This document shows positions 35,501 through 47,500 of a stretch of DNA of 64,000 nucleotides, piece by piece (the stretch's first letter is position 1; each line of letters opens with the position of its first letter). A program made the translations under genes and the position numbers. The DNA comes from Acanthaster planci (Eukaryota > Echinodermata > Asteroidea > Valvatida > Acanthasteridae), in NCBI RefSeq assembly GCF_001949145.1, contig NW_019091523.1, positions 125,534-189,533 of the forward strand, read 5' to 3'. The notes under the pieces were generated by a model, which saw nothing but the letters and a program-made list of their open reading frames with translations, searched no databases and was not told the origin of the DNA.

Positions 35501-38500
35501 TGAATGAAATGAACTTCTTTTATGAGCTCCGTTTCCACCTTCATTTTCTTCAAGAGAAAATCTAATGACTCATTACGCAGTAACTGATTATTGTGTTGTG
35601 AAATTCTTCAGAAAGCATGATGCATGATTGCGTAGCCATGACTGATTCGTAGTACAACTGCCCAGCGGAAGTGCATTACACAGTAACTGACAACTGTTTA
35701 CTGTCCAATATTGAAGTGAGTTCATGGAAAAGTCATGTTATGGCAACTTCGAGAATTGGGATACATCGCACTTACTACCTATTTAGTGAAATTCTTTCGA
35801 AAGCATGATGCATGATTGCGTAGCCATGACTGTTTCGTAGTACAACTGCCTAGCGGAAGTGCAGTTGATGTGACAAAGAGTTTGGAGAACTGGACTCCGT
35901 TGTCATTCCTGGAATGAAACATTTGTTGTGTTGAACCCAGAGAGGATCATCATGTTGTTTGTACCACTCCCTGGAATCATGTCTGGGGTGGTTGTTCATC
36001 ATGGTTTTCAGCTGAGCGAAAATGTTGAAATGACCACAAGTGCCAAAGGCAAGACAACAGAAAAGGTCATCTACATGTACATGTACATGTATGTCTATCA
36101 GGTGGCACTTTTCAAGATTTCAAATTCACGTTGGTAACTTCGAGCTGAGTAAAAGTGGCTAGTCTGACTACTGCAATGTAGACAGCGGTCACCATGCTAG
36201 TGTAGTTTTTAAATATCCATTGTGGTTTTTTTTACTGAAGGTAGGACTGATTTGGAATCCATTAAGTCTTTGCTGTGTGGAAATTGGTGAATGTGCGATG
36301 CAAAGTTTTGGAGTAGAGCCGTCAAAATTTCAGTAGGGCAGTAAAACTTGAAGAGGGAAGACCCTTCTTTGTCCAAGACTCAGGGTTTGATGTTTCTACC
36401 TACAGGTCAATTGACAAATGCACTGACATTTCAGTGGACGTACTGTTCAGCGTACTGGTGATCCCTTTAATGGCAGAAAGCACTGAGCTTCGTTTTGTAC
36501 AAAGTGAATATCAAGGAACAGTGGCTATGTATGCATAATGGTGACTACAGTGCTGGCTAAGGCTCCTGCAACAGTGCAAAATGACCAGTTATAGCATTAC
36601 TAGGGTTACCAGATTCATCTTGTCGGCTTTAAAGACGTAAACAAAAAAGCTTGTAATTTTTCCCCAATTTTTATAGCTACACCCAACCAAGTTTTCTGAG
36701 AAGTTGCTCTTTCAAGCAAGAATGTCTGATGTACATGTACAGGCCTTGTTCAGTTCCCATTAAAAAGTAATTGAGAAGTTACCAGTACAACTCAACTTGG
36801 ACTCAACTCTCAACTTCGAACAAAAAAGTGTGAATGTTTTTTCACTACATGTGTGTGAAGGGCTTTCCCCGTGATGCACACGTCCAGTCTGTGGTACATT
36901 TCACATATCAAACTGTCTACACAGCAGACAGAATTCTTGGAAGCAGTGAAAGATCATTTATGATTGAGTATTACAAAATTGAACTGTGACTTTTTTGGGC
37001 AATAAAAACTTGCCTAATGCTAGACAGTTGCTATTAATTTCAAAATAAACGTGTCAGTCAGTGAGTATACACTAACAAGGGGGATTGAAGTTCATAGAAT
37101 TCATAGAGACAACGTGCATTTTAGACAACCTCCATCTTAGTTATTGATCTCATGTCCACATGTATGCATTTTTTGGCATCTCTTCTGCAAGAGTCTCTCA
37201 GTATCAATTCGCTACCCTGATTTTGATGCAAGTCTTCCTTGAGGTGCATGTACCGGTTCTGTTCAGTTAAAAGGTTGAAGTGTCAAGAGTCTGTCTAAAT
37301 GAAAAATGGCTTGATACGAAAAACGAACCGTAGAAGTGTCTGAATTGTCCTCCTGATTTGGGTTATTTTTGGCTCTGGCTAAGGAGTCACAGTGGCTTGT
37401 CACTGTCACGAGCAAAGATGCAGTTAGAGTGTTAAAGGTACTGGATAGCTTACATGTAGATCGAAATCACAGGCTAGGGCTAGACAACTGGTTAGAGTTA
37501 CAAGTATACAAGTCATAGACTTCCATCTTGACGTGGCTGTGACTCAGTAAGACCAGATAACAGTTATTACTGTAGGTCATACATACTTACTACAGATCGC
37601 CGAACTCTCATTGGTGTATTCATGGTCACACGGCAGCTGCTATTTTGCTATTTTCCAAGCGCACACGCGATTATTCACACAAGGAATAAATACGCATGCG
37701 TTTTTAGCTGAAAGCCGGGCGACAGTTATAAACGCATGCGTAGTAGCAGAATATCCAGGAACTGTTGCCCGGGTGTACTGTGCACGCCTGGTGGCGCCGA
37801 CCCAGCAACGGTATGCAGCTCACATGAGAAGATGGCGTCACATGTAAAAGACAATCAGATAAAGTGTTTGTGTTTCGACCATAGGAACAAAATAAAAGCT
37901 AGCGGAAACAAATTAATGATGATGTTTTTATTCTCAGGGATTATTAAATAAAATATGTATGAGGTATATTGTAAAACAAATATAACATGGTTTATTTCCG
38001 TTGGACAGTCAATGTTAGCTCATCTTGGTATTTGGAATTTACAAACTAGGTCCGTCGGTGAACAAACCATGTTACCTTTGTATAATACATGTACAGTCAT
38101 CATCATCACTGTGACATCATTCCACCTCTCCAATAAACTATTTTTTTTTCTCTTGTAGATGGTATTGTGCAAAATATACAGAAAGTCGCTGTTTCGTTTT
38201 TGACGTAGTACTGTCATATTGATTTTTACTGTTTTTTCTTGATGCAGTTTCAGAAACGGAGATCGACGAGGGCGTCTTCTCACCGACCAGCGTCAGTGAT
38301 GCCGTCATCTGGCTTCACCGTCGCTTCACCCGCATCGACCCCAATGACGACACGGCTAGCATCTACCTGGACCTGTTGCCGGGCAACAAAGAGGCGGACA
38401 CCCACTCCCACGAGCAGCTGGCCCAGCTGACCAAGAGGATGGCCACTAAGGTCAACGAGGGGAACTTCGTCAAGTTTGACATCCCCTGGAGTCCCAAGGG

Positions 38501-41500
38501 GCTGGATCCCGACGGGATCTCCACCCACGCCAAGTACATCGACGACATCTGCAACAAGACGCAGCAGATGTTGACGGAGCTGATCGACCGAGCGGTGGCC
38601 GAGAGGTTGGAGGAGGACGTCATTACAAAAAGTGAGACTTTGTTGTTGATGTCTGAGACTCCGTGGATTTCAGTTGCTGCGATTTCTTTGGTGTTGATAT
38701 TCGTTGCAACTTTCATCTGTTGTAATCTCCATTGAGCGTTTCAAAACAAGTTTTCAAACATGATGTTGGTTGCAAACTTATGGTATGTTGCCATACCATA
38801 ATATACAGTGTTACTTTTGATTGTTATCTTTTTGTCACAGCTGCTTGTCAGTCTCTTATCTAAAACATCTGGATACGAGAGTGTATGCTTCACCCTTAGT
38901 GATCTCTTTCGTGGGACACCATCTTTGTAGGAACTTTACAACTGTGCATAGGTACAATATCAACCGATGCCAATGTTCTACACTTGCATGTGTATTGATC
39001 TAAATGTCTTAAGTACGATGAAGCCGATGCTCATCATAAATCCGTTCCGAGCAGGAACATAAGAGGGCGTGTTTTGAAATGAAATCGACAGTCCTTTAGT
39101 ACTCACCCACCACATAGGTGCGCCAGTTTATGCGCATTTGACATGGAGCACGCTGAGTACGATTTTAGTCTAGAATGTGTGGTCTTTGCGTGCACGCCGA
39201 ACGCGTGCTGGAACCCGGTTGGAAATCTTAGTACCACCTGTCTTTTTTTCGCCAGTGAGGGTGCACTTCGGCTCAGGGCAGATACTTGAAGCCATAAATG
39301 TTGATGCATGTACAGTAGCAGTCTGTAGGAAATGACCTCACTTGAAAGAGACATGACCCGGTATATTGTATTATGCTACATGTACATGTGTATGATGCAT
39401 ACGTATTTGGTCCGTTCACTCCTTTTTTTTAACCCTCCTATGGTTTGGACAGTCAAATGCCTTCACAACATCAACTTGTGTCGAATGCTTGAAGGGGAGG
39501 GAGTCGATTTTAATACTTTTTATCCATAAAGACTTTGAAAATAATATTTTGTGAAAACTTTGGGCATGAGTGGTCACATTAATGTCGCAGCAATTTTTTT
39601 TTTTAAATCATGGTTGTGATATTAATGGCAGCAGTGTCATGGATGTAATGCCAAGGCAGACAATGAAGCTGAGGTGTGCTGTGCTTTAACATCTTATCTA
39701 GTAATTGCACTGTTTTCAGTGGTGCATGCTAGCCAGTTTTTTCCATTCAGGTTTCTTTTTTTTAATTTTTTCTTCAGCTTACTGACTCAATGCCAACGTA
39801 GAAAGTGAAAACTTTATCTTAACGATTATTAGTAATCAAACTAAAACCAAACTATTCTTGAACTCAATTTAATGTAGAGAGATTCTAACCATTTGTCAAC
39901 CATCGTGTACATATGTACTTGCTACATTCATCTACAAATTTTCTTCACTTAAGCCTAATCCTTCCACCAGCCATTTTTGGACACGGCATACCTATCTTGC
40001 ATACCCTCAGCTTAAAAGCGCAACATCTCTCCCTAACGCAATTAAAAAAGAAACCAGCGTTTCAGTGTTGTTTTCCACTTTGACCCTCATTCCAGTTGCT
40101 CTTCCTGCCGAGTCCGGCAAATGAGGAATTCCGCACCTCATAATTCAGTTGCCTTACCCCCCTCCCCGGACACAGTTGGGCGTTTGGCGGTGAATAAACA
40201 GGATGAGGTGATGCTCTCCAAAAATTGTCCACCCATGCAGGGAGTGCCTGGCTTGGGCTCTGATGCTGCACAGCACATGGCTGGCCGCATCTTAAATGCG
40301 GAACAGCCAAGATGGGCGTAGGCATGTGTGACTCATTGCTGGTTTGCACTATCAGAAGAATTGCAATTGGGAGCCGAATTGCATTTGTTCAATCTCTTCC
40401 GGATTCCCACAACCCAGCAGCCAAAAATCTGTCCTGTTTTGTGTTTGAAATTGGCACAGATTGGAAAACAGTGCAAAGATAATTGTATTATGGTCTGAAG
40501 ATAAAAAAAATTCAATTTAGATATTTTTCCCTGTTTAATACTATTAAAAGATAATCTTTCTACCAAAATACATTAAGTACTCTGTGTACCTGATTTGGCC
40601 ATCCAGAGCCATGTTTTCATGATGTACTATGCACAGAGATGAATGTACGTTAATATCAATTCTTTGCAGTACCAAAAATGGGACATTCCACCAGTAATTG
40701 AGGCTTCAAGAAAATAATCTGAATATTTTATTAGGCACAAACAGCATCATCATTGTCAGTTTATATCACTTTAGATAGACCATTTGGGAGAGCGTTTACT
40801 TATATCTTTTTTTAATGAACAAATGGTTTTCATCACTGCTGAGAAAAACTGGTGGGTGTGTACAGTTATTTTTGTGTGGGGGGGGAGGGTGAGGGGAACA
40901 AATCAGTCCACTCTTCACTGCAACCTTTTGCCAGTTGGATGGTGGATCCTAATTTGGATCAAGTAGGGGAAGGGGGTTAGCTGTCAAGAAAGGGTACAAA
41001 TATCTCACCCCACTACATCATATCTGTGTTATGATATAAATGTACATACATAGTGTCAAGCGTCATGTCATATGCATATGATAACCGTGTGTGCAATGGC
41101 TGCGGAACGATTTTCAACTTGGGGGGAGGGACAGTTGTGAGACAATCAGCCATTAATGTACCAGTCCAATAAGCCCCACCCCATTATAGTACCTGCCAAA
41201 AGTGGGAGGGTCATTGGCTCCCCTGCAACCACTCCCCTCCCCCCCGGCTTCTGCCACCAGTGCTTGTATTTAAAAGCCAATTAGATTGTGTTGCTTTGTC
41301 ATTCTCACATGTCTCTGCAATATCGTTTACTCCTATTTCTGGCAATTTTATCTTCAGAGACTCACCGTAGGCTTCATCTAGAGCTGCAGCAGCACACAGC
41401 GCTGTGTCAGCGACACTGCGACACATTCCATGGCCAGACGGACCTCCTGAACCGGATCCGGGATTACCTCGGAGGGGAGGCCAAGTCGCCCCTGATCTTG

Positions 41501-44500
41501 CACGGCGCCCCGGGGTCAGGCAAGACGGCGCTGGCGTCCATGGCAGTCAAGCTGTGCAGCCAGGTGTCGCCGCTCAGTGCCTGCGTGGTGCGATTTGTGG
41601 GAGCCACCCCAGAATCTTCCACCCCCAACCAGCTCCTCCGCAGCACCTGTGAGCAGATTGCCTACTTGTATGGGGAGCATATCTCCATAGCCTCAAGGGT
41701 AATGATTTCGCTCTTTCTTTGTTAAGCCAGGTTTCCATATGGTCATTTGTATCGTGCCCGAAACTCAGAAACGTTTCGCCAAAACTGCCTTTTGTAGGTG
41801 GCAGTGTTTCCTCTTGAAGCCAAACTGATACTCTAGTTTGATGTAATTTGTTAACGATCAGCTATTTTGTTGACAGTTGGGGCTGCATATGCTAGTAATA
41901 AGGAGAAAATGGACAAAATGAGGGGTACTAAGCGAGAGAAGCATCGTTGTACTCCTGTCATGCCTCTGTGTGTGTTTGTATAAGCCTACTCAGCAACTCA
42001 ACACAGACAGTCGCCAAAGTTGAACTGGGCTCAACTTTGCCTATGCGTTTGGGGCTGGTTTGCACTATTGGCGATATTTCCGTTTGACATGTTTTCATAT
42101 GTCTGCATTGCAGTTTGCGTTTGTCACGTCAATATGGAAACAATTATCATTATTATTATATATTTCTGGTAATGACACCAAGTATTCCTCAAAAGCGCCC
42201 TAGGCACTGTAGCTCACAAGCCTGAAGAAACCTGTAGAGAAGAGACAGTGAGAAGCAGTTACAGTTTTAGAGGTGGGAGGAAAACCCCAGAGGAATATTC
42301 TGGGTCAAACCCACAGAATCAGGTAGGGACTGAAAACCCAATCCACATGTGGACCAGGCCGGGATTCGAACCCGGGCCGCAGAAGTGGAAGGCGAGGAAA
42401 GAACCACTACGCCAACCTGACTCCCCAAACCAGGCTTTTCAGACACTCCTTATTCTTACAGAGTCTTTGCTCAAGAAAAGACGTATCACCTCCATCCTAA
42501 CCCTTCCCCTCTCACCATGCCCCCTCCCATCAATCATTAAAATAGCGGTCATTGTTAGACACTGCATGTTTCCAGAATTGTTCTTCCAGCTCCTCCTTTT
42601 ATAAGTCAGGGAACCAGACTCTTTGGTTTTTGGTTGCCTCTCCCCCATTTTCTATGCCAATCATTGAATTCGAAGGATAACTAGTGAATGTAGACCAACA
42701 AGGGTGCACCAGAAATGAGAGAAATCAGTTGGAATTGGTGAAAACTGTCAGTTATTGAAGCAAGTTTGCAGCACATACTTGATATTTTGACTGACTCGTT
42801 GGGTCCCGGCAGGGTGCAAACCGGTTGAGCAAGGACCTTCCCACGCTCCTGAAGCGCGTGACAGAGCACCGGCCTCTAGTGGTGGTGCTGGATGGCATTG
42901 ACCAGTTCGCGTCCTCGGGCGACACCACTGCTGCATTTAACTGGATCCCAGACACGTTGCCGAGCAACGTGAAGATGATTCTAACAACGAGGGGCAAGAA
43001 CTTTGAGGGGTTTACGCATCTCAAGGTAAACAGAGGAATGTCCTGTAATTTAATTGAAGGCCTGCGTAATCAACATCGATCCTTGCATAACTGATCAACT
43101 CAGTCTAAGATCAGATTTGGTGTTTTGAAATTGGAAAGTTGAACAGGGCAGTTGAAAATTCACTTTTAAGTCGCATCTTGCTCGTTAAAGATCTTGTCTT
43201 TGTAATTGTTAATGCTTTTGTTTCTAAATTGCCTGATGAGGCTTTTCTTCAAAGTTTCTTCACGAAGTGAGGTTCCAAAAAGCAAGAGTCGGTCACGGGG
43301 CCGCATATATCATGTTTCTTTATGTTGATTTACATGTAATTTTAATGTTATCCCATTGACTTTGTCTTCACACATTATTTGAGTTATGGAGAGGTCAGTC
43401 ACATTAAGCAGTAGGCCAGTTTGACAAAGACATCACGCTTTGTTTACATGTACTCTACTTTTTGGTGTGGAGCATAGAACCTGTTGTCTGCAGCCTACTC
43501 GTATTACAAAGCACATGGGCATAGAAAGTCTGGTATCATCAGTACAGAGGCCTATTGTGAAAAGAATACCATAATGTAGAGCTGGAGAAAGACCATTTAA
43601 GTATTTATCTTTATTACTTTGACAAGATGTTTTGTGGTATCAAGGTCAACTGTAGTATTTTTTTTCTTTCGTGACAGAATTTACTGCGGGATAGTGCAAA
43701 CTTTGTGGAGGTTCCGCAGCTCTCTGGAGCCGATTCGACCAAAATGGTTGATAGCCTTCTGAAGGCCCATGGACGAACATTATGTAAAGCCCAAGCCAAG
43801 GTCCTACGGGACGCTGTCGCTGGGTGTCCAATCCCACTTTATGCGAAGCTGGCTTGCCATGTCGCTTGCACTTGGCATAGCTATGACGAGAGCAGCTCCA
43901 CCAAAATAGAGAAGGATACTGGTGCGCAAATGAGTGCCATCTTGGACAGGTTGGAAAGGAGGTACGGCAAGGTAGCAGTCGGTCACTCGTTGGGGTACTT
44001 GTGCTTGGCACGGGATGGCGTCTCTGATGCCGAGATGAACGACCTGCTGTCGTGTGACGATGCTGTGCTTGATGATATCTACCCCAACAAAAGACCTGTG
44101 CTACGCCGGGCACCCACATACTTGTGGATTGCCATCTGCCAGGAACTGGCTCCGTTTCTCCTGGATTGCGTTGTGGATGAGCGCTGTTTGAGAACTTGGG
44201 CCCATGTTGGCTTGCGGGAGCTTGCCAGCAAACGCTACCTGCCAGGTACTCAGAATAGGACACAGTTGCATAAGAACTTTGTGGACTATTACCAGGGACG
44301 CTGGGCTAAGAGCAAGAAGAAACCATTTGTCAAGGAGGGTGGCATTGAAGTCCTGATGGACCGCTATGTTCTACCCCAGCCAGCCAACTATGGTAGCTAT
44401 CCAAACCGGCGGCGCTATCATGAACTAGTCTACCATGCGCTGAACAGCGGCGAGAAAAAATTTGCTGACAAGTACATTTGGGATGTGGATTGGCTGCGAC

Positions 44501-47500
44501 ATAAGTTGGAACACTGCGACATCTATCGTGTAATGGAAGACGTCACGTTAGCGCAGAGCAAAGACCCTAATAACTTAGACCTGCAACTGCTCCTGGAATT
44601 CCTTCAAGTTGCAGCCTACTCGCTCTCCACAGACGGCACACAGCTGTTCTGCCAACTCAAGCAGCGACTTAGTGGGGGAGCCCTAGAAAAAAAGGGCTCC
44701 AGCCATCCCAAAATGCAACAGTTGTTTAAGCAAGCCGCCAAACCTCCAGTGTGCAATTTTTTCCCATCGCGGGACTGTTTACGCAAACTAGATGCCAAAT
44801 CGCCAGAGGAACCCACTCCCACACCCAAGCCCATGCTCACAGGGTTATTCCGGGTACCTGCTAGCAACACATACATGGTCTCTGTTGCGTCAGAGGAAGG
44901 TGAAGTCAGGGTTTGGAACATAACCACGCAGAAATGTGTTCGAACATTACGCAACCTCTCGTGCCCCCGCGACGTGCGGTTCATTGACAGCCATCGCGTG
45001 GTCATCCTCTGCAATCGGGAACTCCTTATCTTCAACCTTGACACGGGTAGCTTTGAAACCAAACTGAAGGGCATGATGAACCAGAAGATGCCATACTACG
45101 CCATGAGTGACACCGAGCACGTGGTGGCGCTCTCGCGCAACCGCATGTACGTCAACATGATCAACGTGACCAGCGGCGACGTGGTGTCGACGTTCAAAGT
45201 CGGGGAGGACCGGTTTCTCAACAGTCTGCTGGTGAGCGCCAACGGTCACCGTTGCGTGTGCGGGGACGACACACAGAAACCAAGCCCTCTGCTAGTCTGG
45301 GACCTGTCAGCTAGGAAGCTAGTCCATGATTTCAGAATCAGCCAGCATGAGTTTGTCACTCGCATGGCTGCCATTTCCAATGATGGTCACTACGTGGTCT
45401 CAGTTATCAAGGTAAGTTTTGCTTTAGCCCTTATCTAAGAACTTGTTAGAAGCGGTATACGTATGACATCCCGGCAGGTAATCTATTCTAGGCAACTTGT
45501 CTGTTCTCTACAATTTTTTGTCTGCAATAACCCCTTGACATTAGTTCCTCATCACCACCAAATGGTTCCTGTCACTCTAAACTTTCTCCTCTTTTTGTTT
45601 CTTTCAACTTGGCCAGGAGCTGGATGATCCCAGCCGCAACTTCATCATCGTGTACGACCTCCAGAGCGGTCAACAGTTCAAGAAGTGGAAGCCTCTTTCC
45701 AACACGACCTGCGTGGCCATCTCGTCCGAGGGTCAGTGTGTGGTGAACGGCTGCGAAGACTGTTCCCTCCTGCTCTGGGATCTGTCCTCTGGTTCACTCA
45801 AGTAAGGACTCGGTGGACTGTAGTGTCAGCTGCATCACTAGATTTCCCATTTGAAACCAAACGTGATTATGTCCTCATTTGCTAGGCCCAGTAGCTAGGC
45901 CTGGGTTCATTTTGCACCAAATCACAAAACGTTCTGCTAAGGGACTGAGCCTCATCCATATTATGGTAACCACAGGCATTGAGCATACCTTTATAATTAA
46001 AACGTACTCAAAACATTAACCACTTAGCGCCGGGGTATTTATCAATGTTGATGATGCTGGGCCGGCATAATTGTCATTTTTTCCGTTTTCAAAATTCTTC
46101 AAAAATTCATCATTTCATTTAACGCACGCTTATAGCCGCACGAAGTAATCTTTGGGCACTACTCCAAGTTGACAGGTGACCTTCATTGACGCCCGAGTAT
46201 TTCTGCCAGGCCTGCAGCCTTGTAAAAAGAGCTCAGATTGTGCGCTGTTATATAACTTTCTTTTGTTCACGAACCTGGCTCAGTGTGCTGCTGACCTCTT
46301 TTCAATAGGGGCCAGATTAGCGTGCAGCGGTACTGTGTGGCGCATCACTGCGGTGGTGGAGCACTTTTGTCCCCGGTGGTAATCCACTCGCTATAAATGC
46401 CCCAAACCACGGTATACTGTTTCAAAACAAAGCTGGATTATCTCCACTTTTGAGAGTGAAAAATGCCGGTAATGCCCAGCAGCCTGGTCTTTTGTTCAGA
46501 GTATGGTCTTTTGTTACAGGGCCCTGTTCCCTTTGTCCGAGTTCGGAGACCCCGGCCACGCATATAAAGCATACGTGTACGTCGCCGATTCCGGAGTCCC
46601 CTGCAGGAAGTGGTTAACACAGTTATTGATGTTTTCTCACCAACATAGCACTTGCGCATCCTTGCCACCGCATACGAGGTTAACGCAATTTTTAAGCAGC
46701 AGGTTATTAATATGGATCTGGGTAGGTCTGCTGTCACTTCATTTCAGGCTGTGTTCATAGTTCAAATATATTGGGCAGCATTCGTTGGATAAGATTTCCT
46801 GCCAAGTCATTCAAGCCCATTCACACCCTTTCAGTTAGTGTTACGTCCCTGAGAAAATCTGGTCTCTCTGGCCCGTGCCCTGTCCTCCTCAACATTTTCC
46901 GTTCCCTTGGCGATCAGGTACACACTGCAAGGCCACACCCATCCCGTAGACAGCATCTACTTAAGTGAGGACGGCAAGAGATGTCTCAGCAATGACTCAA
47001 CACAGATGGACCGAAGCCTGCGCATGTGGGACCTTCAGCAAGGTGAGAGGCAGTAATGTAGCCAAGTCATGCCATGAGTATTTTTTCCAAGTCAAACTAC
47101 AAGTCTCGAGTCTTTTTTTGCCAAGTCCTTCTGAAGTCATATTGACATGGCACTTGTACATGTTCTCTGACATCCTTGATTGATTCTTTGACGTGTGATG
47201 TTTTGCACAAGAGATCTGACTTGTCAGCCTCATTGTTTTCATCAAAATACATTGATATTTGAAAAAAATTAGCATAATAAAAACAGGCAGGATTGGTTGT
47301 GTATATAGAAAGTGTGGACTATCTGAAGATGTATTTTAACTGTGTCTATGTCAACAACAGCTTGCTTTATAAACAAGTCACATTTATTCAAGTTTGGCCC
47401 AAGTAATTTTTCCTGATTCAGGCGAAGTCACAAGTCATTTTTCTCCAGGTCAAGTTTAATTATCCAGCAAAAAATTGGCCAGAGTCTACTAACAGTCCAA

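Larger units (their letters stand above)
34299..38247 (+). other. Intron 3 of the coding region
   Basis: A 75-base segment is duplicated at 35600-35674 and 35788-35862. A GC-richer patch at 37597-37850 may be an internal promoter. TACATG words thin out from here on. The intron ends in TTTTTTCTTGATGCAG. Confidence 0.65.

Noticed and set aside
41288-41725. Single-exon 145-codon gene with a P-loop
   Set aside because: The P-loop is real, but the frame's ends are intron; phase analysis places it as exon 5 of the larger gene.
43646-44263. 205-codon minus-strand frame
   Set aside because: It is antisense to the NACHT-WD exon 7, which has clear domain matches and splice borders.
44616-45249. Two antisense frames over WD exons
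   Set aside because: They are shadows of the coding strand's codon pattern.
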